Assembly (NCBI GenBank): GCA_032718475.1
Contig: JAUCBJ010006931.1
Location: 1 to 43,863, forward strand
Direction of reading: 5' to 3'
DNA from: Nemertoderma westbladi
Taxonomy: Eukaryota > Xenacoelomorpha > Nemertodermatida > Nemertodermatidae
DNA length: 43,863 bases
Program-made: the position numbers and the translations under genes
The notes under the pieces: generated by a model
What the model was told of the DNA's origin: nothing
Database searches by the model: none
Seen by the model: the letters and a program-made list of their open reading frames with translations, nothing else
Shown here: positions 17,894 through 27,640 of the stretch, in pieces
Numbering within the stretch: the stretch's first letter is position 1
How the letters are laid out: each line of letters opens with the position of its first letter

Positions 17894-18940
17894 TTAGTTT
17901 ATATCCACAGCATCTAGCTTTATCTTTTTCTGTTCTAATGGAGGATAGTGAGCTAATTTTCGTTTTACAATTTCCATCGAATATCTTTTAGAGATGTTGG
18001 GGGAATCATTAGGGTGAAATAGATTGAGGTGGATCTGCTTGGGGAGGAAAACTGCGTCTTTTAGTGTGTGTTTGAGAAAGTTGATGCAACACTCAACAGC
18101 ATAGTTTGAAGGTAGGGTTAATTTGTTTGTTGTCTTCAGGCTGACAATAATTGTTTCTGATGGTGTATGTTGAATGTGTATAAGGGGGGTGAGATAGTAA
18201 TGGGAGGAAGTGGATTGTTGAATGGGATGAAAGTTGGAGAAATCACTCGCTTTTATATTTAAACCATCGGTAAACTGAAACGTGGTTGATTTCAAATCTT
18301 TTTTGATGACGGGCCATATGCCAACATAAGCTTCGCCTTTGAATGAATAAATGAAAGCCGCTACTGATTCGTATAAATTAAGACACTGGTGATTAGGTAG
18401 TTGTAGTTGCTTTGGTTCATAATCACTATTGTTGGCCAATGACTTTAGTTCAGAGAGTGCTTCTCGGGCGCGATCTGTATTGTCAATAGAGAACATGTAG
18501 TCATAGCGTCTGTCAGAAATTTCAAGGGTTTCGCAGTTGTAAGCGGTATAAATTTTTATTCGATCTGAAATTAATTCTTCGTGGTTGACTTCATCGTAGC
18601 ATTCGTATCCTTCGACCGCAGAATCGAACCATGAAATTTTAAGAAGTTCATTTCTCGTGAGTAAAAGTGCATCTCTTGTGGAAACAATAACTTTGTTTGA
18701 ATCAACCTCAACGCCGCTCGCGATTGCAATGTTTCTTTTATTATTAATATTTGTGATATAACCAAAAGTAGAACTATCGAAAGAAACATAGTTCTCTGGC
18801 TCTAAGACAATGTGCGAGATTGGATTGATGTAAGGACGACAAATGTTTATATAATGTTGTAGTAAAGCAGCCGCGGTGTCTGAAATGGTTAACCAACCCC
18901 CATCTACTGTATCTTCTAGTTGTATTAAATCAAATAGGTT
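17894..18940 (-). CDS. Unknown Polinton protein, C-terminal part (after frameshift)
   Basis: An open frame of about 348 codons without an N-terminal ATG of its own (first internal ATG at 18496). It continues directly from the 225-aa ORF at 18930-19607, offset by one base. Removing one A from the AAAA run near 18942-18945 would join them into a ~570-aa protein. It ends with a KKIKL cluster that could be a nuclear-localisation signal. I recognise no domain. It is the only long gene on the minus strand. Confidence 0.65.
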   Translation of the reverse strand, partial: NLFDLIQLEDTVDGGWLTISDTAAALLQHYINICRPYINPISHIVLEPENYVSFDSSTFGYITNINNKRNIAIASGVEVDSNKVIVSTRDALLLTRNELLKISWFDSAVEGYECYDEVNHEELISDRIKIYTAYNCETLEISDRRYDYMFSIDNTDRAREALSELKSLANNSDYEPKQLQLPNHQCLNLYESVAAFIYSFKGEAYVGIWPVIKKDLKSTTFQFTDGLNIKASDFSNFHPIQQSTSSHYYLTPLIHIQHTPSETIIVSLKTTNKLTLPSNYAVECCINFLKHTLKDAVFLPKQIHLNLFHPNDSPNISKRYSMEIVKRKLAHYPPLEQKKIKLDAVDIN

Positions 18941-19607
18941 TTAGTGGGGATGTTTTCGAATAACGAACAACTTTAAAATTAAAACCAAAATAATGTGCTT
19001 TGCTGTTGTTGTAGAAACAGGTTATTTCATTCAATTGTTCAATAAAAGTTAGTACATCATATCCAAACAGTTTGAAGAAACGAGATTCATCTTTGAGGGG
19101 ATGAATCGAGGCGTTCCAAATAATTAAAAGAATTGAGTTTGAAATATTATGAAAATCAAACAGACACTCATCAACAAAAAAGGAAGCTTTGAGTGTTGAC
19201 ATACCAAGGAGCTTGTTTGCAGATTCTTGTGTTACATTGCTGTGGATATATTCAACAACCGGTTGAGGTATTACAAATGTTTCTAACGAGGTTGTCAGAT
19301 TGAACGTTATATTCGATTCTGATTTGTGCAGTTTGAAACCATGGTTTGCGGAATGAAATTTGTCATTATTTAGAGTTTGATATTGACCATCCTTCAACTC
19401 AAAGCAGGATCGTAGAATGAAATGTGCATAATTTGCTGGAATGAGATGGGGTTGGTTAGATGAAGTGGTAACCGTCATTGGAAAGCGTTTGTTCGAAGGA
19501 TCAAAATATAAACCGAAAGAGTTGTCTGAGAGAGATATTTGATTTACGTTGGAAACAATTTTTACTTGAGGGAAGTTGAACTTTTGAAGGAGTTGAGCTT
19601 GAGCCAT
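18930..19607 (-). CDS. Unknown Polinton protein, N-terminal part
   Basis: 225 aa, soluble and mixed alpha/beta by composition, with no signal peptide or membrane segment. Its ATG (19607-19605) sits exactly at the inner edge of the right TIR, so its promoter and leader are TIR sequence (TATAAA complement at 19719-19724). The frame ends at 18930 by an apparent +1 frameshift and continues in 17894-18940. Function unknown. The TIR-driven expression, shared with PolB, suggests an early role rather than a capsid role (inference). Confidence 0.65.
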   Translation of the reverse strand: MAQAQLLQKFNFPQVKIVSNVNQISLSDNSFGLYFDPSNKRFPMTVTTSSNQPHLIPANYAHFILRSCFELKDGQYQTLNNDKFHSANHGFKLHKSESNITFNLTTSLETFVIPQPVVEYIHSNVTQESANKLLGMSTLKASFFVDECLFDFHNISNSILLIIWNASIHPLKDESRFFKLFGYDVLTFIEQLNEITCFYNNSKAHYFGFNFKVVRYSKTSPLKPI

Positions 19608-19718
19608 CTTGAAGAAAATATAATATTATGTATAACAATAAATGTATTATAACTTTAAATAAAAAGTAAAATTGTCAATAATATTTTTGTAAGTAAAGTT
19701 CGAAGCGAAGGGTGGGGG

Positions 19719-19809
19719 TTTATAAGGGAAAGGATAACCAATGAAAATAAAAGTGAAGCTTGTGGGAACCAATAGAAATAAAAAGAGAGAGAGAGAGATG
19801 CGCTATTGG
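19719..19809 (-). promoter_or_regulatory. CCAAT/TATA promoter-like block in the right TIR
   Basis: On the minus strand: TATAAA (19724-19719) preceded by CCAAT-type boxes at 19738-19742, 19769-19773 and 19805-19809. It is the inverted copy of the PolB promoter block, and lies ~110 bp upstream of the ATG of the unknown minus-strand gene. Confidence 0.6.
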
Positions 19810-19950
19810 ATTGAGGGAATAATAAACACATTTCATTGGGTTAATTAAATGTAAAACATTAGTTAGGTTGGGAAATGGGATGAATTGAGAAGCGGGGGGG
19901 TGTGTTGGAGAAAAGTGTGTGTAATGAATGAATGGGTATGTTAATTAATG

Positions 19951-20217
19951 TTACGCTAGAGCATCTCTGAAATTACTTAAAAAAAAAAAAACTGCAGTAT
20001 CCACTGTAGTAAAGAGATGGTTGGGAATTAATTTGACACATGGCGTTTGGGTAGGGCTTTGTTGTTGAGCTAATATGCGCGTGGATTGCTTCATAAAGTA
20101 CAATATGAAAGAATGCAAACTATTGCAAGAGCAGATGTTTATTCTAATTTCTTGGATGACTTGATGTAATAGCGAGGCTGTGGGTTTGAATAATTTAAGC
20201 TCTGTAGCAGGCCCCAT
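19951..20217 (-). CDS. Possible TIR-encoded small protein, right copy
   Basis: 88-aa counterpart of the ORF at 5005-5271, differing mainly in the first 25 residues and at the C-terminus after a poly-A/T run of different length. Some of the differences are synonymous and others change residues, so selection is not evident. Confidence 0.25.
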   Translation of the reverse strand: MGPATELKLFKPTASLLHQVIQEIRINICSCNSLHSFILYFMKQSTRILAQQQSPTQTPCVKLIPNHLFTTVDTAVFFFLSNFRDALA

Positions 20218-20513
20218 TCACGCAGGTCCCATTCACGCATTGATGTTTGGGTTAGTCATGCTACGGTTAATAAGAGCCCGAGCAGCCGTAGATTATTGAT
20301 GGATGACTCAGGGTCAAACTGGTCCACTTTATTTTTGGGTGAGGGTAATTTATGTTTTGGGCCTCGCTCGTGTCTTTATATTTAATTCTACCTTTACCTA
20401 CTGTATGGAATAAATAATACAAATGTATTGTATATTATATTGCACAGTGCCTATTGTGTTGTATATTTCATTTGTTATAGTACAATTTATTCATTTCGCG
20501 TCCCTATCTGATT

Positions 20514-20548
20514 GATTTGTATCAAATTAACATTATTTGATACAAATC
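20514..20548. repeat. Hairpin in the right TIR
   Basis: GATTTGTATCAAAT and its exact reverse complement with a 7-bp loop (TAACATT). This is the tighter version of the hairpin at 4651-4699. Confidence 0.75.
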
Positions 20549-20679
20549 GATTGATTAAACAATTAATTAATTGTTTAATCGACCAATTAATTAATTGATT
20601 AATTAATTAATGACCTACTTAACACCCAAGGTGTGAAGTTGGACTAAACTGTCGCCAAAGAGGGGTTCATCTTACTACT

Positions 20680-20685
20680 CAGTGG
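20680..20685 (+). repeat. Polinton target-site duplication, right copy
   Basis: CAGTGG, identical to 4514-4519, directly after the right TIR end. Confidence 0.92.
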
Positions 20686-20896
20686 GCACTGCTGGCGAAG
20701 TAAAGACGAGGTCATACCAGATCTACTTTTCTGGCAACCAACTCATGGAAAGCATAGTCGTGGACGACCGGCCATAACATATATAGATCAACTTGAAAGG
20801 GATACTGAACTTAGGAGAAACGAAATTGCGACAACTATGGAGAATCGGGAAGCCTGGAAGGATCTCATTTCCACTGTCCGAGTTCGCTCGACCTAG
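20686..20896 (+). pseudogene. 3' part of the LINE interrupted by the Polinton
   Basis: Read in frame with 3951-4519 across one CAGTGG copy, this encodes the usual end of the ORF2-like protein: an H-C-W-R motif, W-x-P-THG, RGRP-x-x-TYIDQL and an N-R-x-AW-x-x-LIS block. It ends at TAG 20894-20896. No other disruption is seen in this short tail. Confidence 0.82.
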
Positions 20897-20984
20897 TAGT
20901 AGTACCCTTACATACACATACGTTATGTGAACGCACCTATATTCAATACCGCAAATGAAAGCTAATCGCTAGAATCGCATTTTA

Positions 20985-21630
20985 AGTCTCGGTAAGTGTT
21001 GATGGACACTGACTAAATCTCGGTAAGTTGTGGCTGGACACTGACTAACTCTCGGTAAGTTGTGGTTGGACATTGAATAACTCTTGGTAAGTATGGATAC
21101 TGACTAACTCTCTGTAGGTGTGGACACTGACTAACTCTCGGTATGTGTGGACACTGACTAACTCTCGGTAAGTGTGGATACTGACTAACTCTCTGTAGGT
21201 GTGGACACTGACTAACTCTCGGTAAGTGTGGACACTGACTAACTCTCGGTAAGTGTGGACACTGACTAACTTTCGGTTAGTATGGACACTGACTAACTCT
21301 CGGTAAGTGTGGACACTGACTAACTCTCGGTAAGTTGTGGATGGACACTTAACTAACTCTCGGTAAGTTGTGGATGGACATTAACTAACTCTCGGTAAGT
21401 CTGGACACTGACTAATTTTCGGTAAGTGTGGAGACTGACTAACTTTAGGTTAGTATGGACACTGACTAACTCTCGGTAAGTGTGGACACTGACTAACTCT
21501 CGGTAAGTTGTGGATGGACACTTAACTAACTCTCGGTAAGTTGTGGATGGACATTAACTAACTCTCGGTAAGTCTGGACACTGACTAATTTTCGGTAAGT
21601 GTGGAGACTGACTAACTCTCGGTATTGGCG
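20985..21630 (+). repeat. Minisatellite, ~27-bp unit with splice-donor-like core
   Basis: About 23 copies of a unit like TGGACACTGACTAACTCTCG followed by GTAAG(T/TG). Some units are longer (TTGTGGATGGACA variants) and a higher-order repeat is visible (21253-21420 resembles 21436-21610). It begins just after the LINE tail and ends ~100 bp from the lectin stop. Confidence 0.9.
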
Positions 21631-21737
21631 AGCACTGCCTAATTAACTTGTATATAAATGATGTGAGAGCGATAATATCTAAATGGTCAAAGTTTTACGG
21701 TGGAAGGTTAAGGGGTATTGGATAGTTTAACAGTCAG

Positions 21738-22517
21738 TTATTTTAGTTCCACTGAGTATTTGCAAATGAACGAACAATTAAAATCAATGAAATCGTTGAG
21801 TGATGAAAATGACGGATGAAATACCAGAACGTGTTGTTTATGGTTATAGTTGTCCAGGCCATGATTACCACCGGTTAAACCATTACGATTCGAGAATGTC
21901 AGTTGTCCAAACCTTGCAAACATTTGCTCCACTGTTAGTTGCAACCCATTGCTCCATTTCCACACACCTTCATGATCTCTGTCAGTGGCTCCTACAAAGT
22001 ATGCAGATACTCCATACGGCTCAACCATCTCTTTTAACCATCGCATTTCCGCTTTGAAGTTCTCCTCCGGGTTCAAGTACAGCAGTTTGGCTCTCTTATC
22101 TTCACATTCGGCCTTGGCATTGTCCCAAGTTGTTGACGTTGGATCCAGCCAATAGCAGCTCCCCTGTCTGTATTTCCAGCCAACTTTACATGTCGGAGAC
22201 CGGGAGAAGTACCCCCCTTTTACATGTTGAACCAGACCGGTTGTATCAACATCACTAGCCTCGATATCTTTTAGCTGACAGAGCTTCTCAACCTGCTTGT
22301 AGTTAAACGATAAGCATCCATGGGTGGACGAACAAGTTATTGCGCACTGAGCGACGCTGTCTTTAAAGCTTTTGTTGCCAAGGTTACTTCCTTCTAGAAC
22401 GTGGTTGTTACCAGCTACACTTCTGTATATTGTGGTGGTTCTTATACCAAATATAGGATGTAAGTAAAGTACTGAGAGTATTAAATATATATATAAGAAT
22501 CGAAACATGGTTCCCAC
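21738..22517 (-). CDS. Secreted PAN/apple plus C-type lectin protein
   Basis: 259 aa, single exon. Signal peptide at about 1-24 (hydrophobic core, then FG). A PAN/apple-like module with C58, C62, C68 and C80 follows. The C-type lectin domain runs from C110 to about 254, with C110, C121, C138, C248 and C252, a G-x-W-K-W core (184-188) and a ND-x-x-x-x-x-C-x-x-x-C ending. The usual Ca/sugar-binding EPN or QPD triplet is not seen, so canonical mannose or galactose binding is doubtful. Such proteins are common in invertebrate immunity or matrix. The absence of introns could mean a retrocopy or simply an intronless paralog. The start is the first ATG of a strong signal peptide; an alternative Met is at residue 4. 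Confidence 0.85.
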   Translation of the reverse strand: MGTMFRFLYIYLILSVLYLHPIFGIRTTTIYRSVAGNNHVLEGSNLGNKSFKDSVAQCAITCSSTHGCLSFNYKQVEKLCQLKDIEASDVDTTGLVQHVKGGYFSRSPTCKVGWKYRQGSCYWLDPTSTTWDNAKAECEDKRAKLLYLNPEENFKAEMRWLKEMVEPYGVSAYFVGATDRDHEGVWKWSNGLQLTVEQMFARFGQLTFSNRNGLTGGNHGLDNYNHKQHVLVFHPSFSSLNDFIDFNCSFICKYSVELK

Positions 22518-22650
22518 ACTCGGATTTATTCAATAGCAATAATTAATTCGTATTTATGATTTATTAATAGGCCTAGTAATTAATATTTGTATTTTTGTTG
22601 GACTGGAGCTAATATAAGTTTTCATTCAGTTACAATCCATTTCAAATCAA

Positions 22651-24153
22651 CCCAACCCGTTCCACCACAGCCCCAACCCGATCCACATCAGCCCCAACCC
22701 GTTCCACATCAGCCCCAACCCGTTCCACATCAGCCCAACCCGTTCCACATCAGCCCCAACCCGTTCCACATCAGCCCCAACCCGTTCCACATCAGCCCCA
22801 ACCCATTCCACCACAGCCCCAACCCGTTTCACCTCAGCCCCAACCCGTTCCACATCAGTCCCAACCCGTTCCACATCAGCCCCAACGCGTTCCACCTCAG
22901 CCCCAACCCCTTTCCACATCAGTCCCAACCCGTTCCACACAAGCCCCAAGCCGTTCCACATCAGCCCCAACCCATTCCACAACAGCCCCAACCCGTTCCA
23001 CATCACTCCCAACCCGTTCCACCTCAGCCCCAACCCGTTCCACATCAGCCCCAACCCGTTCCACATCAGCCCCAACCCGTCGCACATCAGCCCCATCCGT
23101 TACACATCAGTCCCAACCCGTTCCACCACAGCCCCAACCCGTTTCACATCAGTACCAACCCGTTCCACATCAGCCCCAACCCATTCCACCACAGCCCCAA
23201 CCCGTTTCACCTCAGCCCCAACGCGTTCCACCTCAGCCCCAACCCCTTTCCACATCAGTCCCAACCCGTTCCACATCAGCCCCAACTCATTCCACAACAG
23301 CCCCAACCCGTTCCACATCATTCCCAACCTGTTCCACCTCAGCCCCAACCCGTTCCACATCAGCCCCAACCCGTTCCACATCAGCCCCAACCCGCTCCAC
23401 ATCAGCCCCAACCCGTTGCACATCAGCCCCATCCGTTACACATCAATCCCAACCCGTTCCACCACAGCCCCAACCCGTTCCACATCAGTCCCAACCGGTT
23501 CCACATCAGCCCCAACCCGTTCCACATCAGCCCAACCCGTACCACCACAGCCCCAACCCATTCCCCACAGCCCCAACCCGTTCCACATCAGCCCCAACAT
23601 GTTCCACATCAGCCCCAACCCGTTCCACATCAGCCCCAACCCGTTCCACATCAGGCCCAACCCGTTCCACATCAGCCCCAACCCGTTCCACATCAGCCCC
23701 AACCCGTTCCACATCAGCCCCAACCCGTTCCACCTCAGCCCCAACCCGTTCCACATCAGCCCCAACCCGTTCCACCACAGCCCCAACCCGTTCCTCCACA
23801 ACCCCAACCAGTTCTACCACAACCCCAACCCGTTCCACTTCAGCCCAACCCGTTCCACATCAGCCCCAACCCGTTCCACCTCAGCCCCAGCCCGTTCCAC
23901 ATCAGCCCCAACCCGTTCCACCACAGCCCCAACCCGTTCCACCACAACCCCAACCAGTTCTACCACAACCCCAACCCGTTCCACTTCAGCCCAACCCGTT
24001 CCACATCAGCCCCAACCCGTTCCACATCAGCCCCAACTGATTCCACCACAGCCCCAACCCGTTCCACATCAGTCCCAACCCGTTCCACATCACTCCCAAC
24101 CCGTTCCACCTCAGCCCCAACCCGTTCCACATCAGTCCCAACCCGTTCCACAT
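22651..24153. repeat. Minisatellite, 21-bp unit (about 70 copies)
   Basis: The unit is CCGTTCCACATCAGCCCCAA plus C, with variants (CCTCAG, CCACAG, ATCAGT) and occasional 1-bp deletions that shift frame. Because 21 is a multiple of 3, long ORFs appear in several frames on both strands (for example 22587-24155, 23416-24264 and the 22647-23096 minus ORF). I treat them as artefacts. It starts ~130 bp upstream of the lectin ATG. Confidence 0.95.
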
Positions 24154-24397
24154 AATAATCTAATAATAATAATATTTATTTATAACGCGCACTATCAGTT
24201 AGTAAAAGTTGTACAGGGCGCAATGATAAAAACCAACTATAGTATCTTAAAAATATATATATAGTTAGTACAGTAAAAATAAGTTTTGAGTAAACTTAAT
24301 TGTGGAAAATGAAATAAAAAATTAAAATAAAGATTAGTCTGTAGAATACTCCAATCGAAACAGGTGGGTTTTTAGACGAGAGTTAAACGTTTCGACC
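24154..24397. mobile_element. Non-coding insertion splitting the minisatellite
   Basis: About 244 bp of unrelated AT-rich sequence, beginning with AATAATAATAATATTTATTT and containing CAGGTGGGTTTTTAGACGAG near 24361. It sits between two blocks of the 21-bp repeat. It looks like a short interspersed element; family not identified. Confidence 0.5.
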
Positions 24398-24552
24398 GTC
24401 ACATCAGCCCCAACCCGTTCCACATCAGCCCCAACTGATTCCACCACAGCCCCAACCCGTTCCACATCAGCCCCAACCCGTTCCACATCCAACCCCAACC
24501 CGTTCCACATCAGCCCAAACCCGTTCCACATCCAGCCCCAACCCGTTCCACA
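24398..24552. repeat. Minisatellite, 21-bp unit, second block
   Basis: About seven copies of the same unit as 22651-24153, beyond the insertion. Confidence 0.92.
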
Positions 24553-25485
24553 CTCTTTACAATACTTTACATTCCCCTCCCTTCTGACGGTTTCTAGTTG
24601 TGATTTTACTTCATATATAAACTTTATAAATTGATTGAAACAGAGATAAATAAAGCGAATGAATGACTGTAATAAATTAAAGTTGGTTTGTTAAGTACCG
24701 TAGAAGCACCAACAGCCAGCAGGTGTGTTGGCTTAAATAGTTTAAATTATTAATATCTGAAAGCGTTGTGGAAATGGATGAGTTAATTAAACTACTTATA
24801 AATCAAAAATAATTTGCGAAACGTCGAATGGCTTATAAAGGCGGTCGTATAGGTTAATAGGGATAATTGAAATATTTATTACTTGAGAAGTTTGATTACT
24901 TACGTTTATTTTCCGTATTATCGATGTATTAAATATACCGACGACCAGAGAGGTTGCTTGTGTCAAGGCAGATATAGCGATATCAAATCAAATCCCGTGT
25001 ATTTATTTTTAATCATATGATGGAGAAGGAATAATGGGAGCCCTATATTATCCCAATCACACTGCTACTGTATATTACTGATGTTCTTATTGGTTCACGG
25101 TCCTATTGACATAAGTGACCATTATTACCGTAATGAATGTGTTTGTGTGTGTCCAGAGCAATATCTCAGTTATTTACGAAACAATTGAAACGAAATTTGG
25201 ACAAGCGTTAGATATAGGCATAACGACGGTTCATACAGAAAATTAGGTTTGAGATGATATTATGTGCAATGCGAGCGCTATTATTAGGGTAAACGGCGGG
25301 AAATTTGAATTTTGTAGAAGTAGTCGTTACCGGTCTGCTGGTCAGCCGGTAGGCCAATACTATAACTGTACTACAGTATTGCTGTTCTGATGTACTGTGT
25401 GTATTGTTCTGATATAAGTAGGACCGTGAACCCGCCAGCTTGTGTTACTTTATTGTGTTATCAATTCATTAAAACGGGCTAAGCC
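24553..25485. other. Gene-free stretch
   Basis: AT-rich; no ORF or RNA gene I can support. GTTACCGGTCTGC near 25330 is one of the few ACCGGT sites left of 29 kb. Confidence 0.4.
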
Positions 25486-25585
25486 CGATCAATTGGAGCT
25501 CTGATATTTTTTCCCCTAGCGGCAGTAAGAGGAACTGTAAAGTCTGTCTGTGTGTAGAATTTCTAATTAAGCAATGCTCGTAGGG

Positions 25586-25825
25586 GTGTTGTCGCGTTTC
25601 GGCAACTGATACTAGCGTTATAGCCACGTTTCGGCAACTCATAGTCGCGTTTCGGCAACATGGTAACAAGGTTGCGTTTCCGCAACTAAGTGATTCATTT
25701 CGGCAACTCATAGTTTCATTTCGGTAACTCATAGTTGCATTTCGGCAACTATTAACAGGATGCGCTTAGGCAAACTGATGGATGCGTTTCGGCAACTGAT
25801 AGATGCGTTTCGTCAACTCGTAAAC
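25586..25825 (+). repeat. Dispersed tandem array of a (G/C)(C/A)(G/A)TTTCGGCAACT word
   Basis: About ten variants of GCGTTTCGGCAACT spaced 20-35 bp apart (25593, 25625, 25647, 25674, 25693, 25714, 25737, 25762, 25783, 25805). The inverted word (AGTTGCCGAAACGC) recurs about seven times at 27645-27785, so the two arrays face each other across ~1.8 kb. Confidence 0.7.
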
Positions 25826-27640
25826 AAAGGCCAACTGGATACTGTATAGAGCCTACAGTATAGAGATAGGTGGAATCTCAACGTCACCACACCATCGCGT
25901 TGCATCGACATTTAGGGCAGAGCAAATCAGTATTATTTATTACCTTTGCCTCATTACGTTTCCCATTATTCATTTTTCATTCTACATTAGTTTTACCCAC
26001 GCCTACTCCAACACTACTTCGTGTTATGTAGAACTGATGTTATTAATACCATATATTGTTTACATATTATTCGATATATTATAAGTCTATTAATTCAACC
26101 TGATATTATAATTCAATCTGATATTAACATACAGTATTAACATGTATTAACATACAACATACATATTAACATACAGTACTGTCTTAGTAACAGCTGCCCA
26201 GCGCCACGGTGGAAAAAATTCCACATTTATCAATCAGACCACAAAATCATATTTTATCACTGCCATATGTGCAAACCGGCAATGTACACATATAAATGAC
26301 CAATTAACAATTCTGCCGTCAATAACTATAACTAACTTTTAAACTTGTCATCATTTATAATTTACTTACGTTACATAATGAATATAGTCACAGTTACATT
26401 ACACGTTCGTGGGGCCTTCGCGCAGCACGAGGCCCAGTTATGAGATACAAATTAATATCGAGCGACTGTATCACAAAATCAGTATTTAACTTTATAAATT
26501 AGTAAAATTTAGAAATTTAACCACACCGCCAATCAATCAAAAAAAGAGGGACAGTACGTGTTCAGCCCTTTAAATCTGCACCCCCACCCCACCCCTACCC
26601 CCCCCCCCCCCCCCGCCCCTTCCCACCCACCAATACATAACCGCGACATCTACCACCCACGGAAGGTAGCACAAACTTATTTCCAATCGCACGTTCAATA
26701 TGCGAAGCCAGGTGGTTTATAGGAATATAATCAACGCAGTACTAAATACAGTCGATGCAGTAATGAATGATATTCAAATAATTTATTTAATATACTGTTA
26801 ATGCCTCTGAAAACTTAGACAATTATAATACACAGAAATCCCATCAAAAAATAATAAGCATAATATTTTGAGAAATAAACAATTTTGGATATAAGCCTTC
26901 TGCAGTGGTAATCTTATTGACTGACAATCATTAAATGAGATCTGTCTATTACCTGAGACTAAAGAACACAGACTCTATAGTGTAATAGGAGGTAGGGAAT
27001 GCAGGTTTCAATCTCGTTAGGTCTAGCTGGCAGCCGTGTGGCTAGTTACATACAACCCCCCTCCACTGGCATTCCCAGCAACTGGCTCCCTTACACACAC
27101 ATCCCCCCCCCCCCCATCTATGTACCAGCCAACTTGCAAGTTGGCCAATAAATGATCAGAATTTAATGAGAATCAATTTTTTATGCCGTTTTAATTACTT
27201 TAGATCAATTAAAGACACAATTATTAAAGCAAATCACTTGAACTAATTAAAAACTATAATAGAATGGCGTATGTGGATTACATCTGTATAATTTTTAATT
27301 ATAATTATTTAAATCTTATACTGTAAAACAATTAATTTCCTTTAAAAGGCAGGTTGAAAATGGTGTTTTCACCGTAATCAACTTAATTAACTAATTAACT
27401 GCTATTATCTTAGCTTCTCGAAGGCCACACGGAAATTCTACTTGGAAAATTTCTAAACTTTTGCCAAACAACATGTGTACCAAGTTTGGATAGATTTCAT
27501 CAAAGATTGGCCGAGTTATTAACGTTTAAAATTGAACACGACAGAACGACAGAACGACAGAACGACAGGTTGATTAATGGTACCACTACGCTAAGGCTCA
27601 CTCACTTCGTGGCTCGCCCCACATACGAGGGTTTGTGACC
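25826..27640. other. Gene-free stretch with C-tracts and dispersed repeat words
   Basis: No supported gene. Holds a C-run of 17 at 26598-26614 within a C-rich patch and a C-run of 13 at 27103-27115. A GTGGGGCCTTCG-x-GCAGCA word at 26410 recurs at 28662. An ACCAAGTTTGG-containing block at 27480 recurs at 27960 and, weaker, at 37290. Short ACAGAACG repeats occur at 27540. Confidence 0.45.

Larger units (their letters stand above)
4520..20679. mobile_element. Maverick/Polinton (adintovirus-like) integrated element
   Basis: A 16,160-bp element bounded by ~1.1-kb inverted repeats that start AG and end CT, inside a 6-bp duplication. Visible hallmark genes are protein-primed PolB, packaging ATPase, retroviral-type integrase, major capsid protein, penton-like proteins and adenain-like protease, so it belongs to the self-synthesising virus-like transposons. 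Its base composition is AT-rich. It lacks the TAGGCCTA and ACCGGT palindromes abundant in the right half of the window, consistent with foreign origin. Genes are tightly packed on the plus strand except one long gene that enters from the right TIR. Several reading frames carry single-base disruptions, so this copy is probably not intact as assembled. Confidence 0.95.
19606..20679 (-). repeat. Right terminal inverted repeat (1,074 bp)
   Basis: Reverse complement of 4520-5617, ending AGTAGT-complement at 20679 and followed directly by CAGTGG. It is shorter than the left copy, mainly from a 17-bp indel near 20528. Confidence 0.93.

Noticed and set aside
4520-20679. Virophage or free-virus contamination
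   Set aside because: The 6-bp duplication and the LINE frame continuing on both sides show genuine chromosomal integration.
20985-21630. CRISPR-like array
   Set aside because: Units are contiguous without unique spacers and the context is animal nuclear DNA; it is a minisatellite.
21800-22057. 85-codon plus-strand ORF
   Set aside because: Antisense shadow of the lectin gene.
22587-24264. ORFs of 282-522 codons in the 21-bp minisatellite, both strands
   Set aside because: They arise because the repeat unit is a multiple of three and lacks stops in several frames; frame changes inside the array break them.
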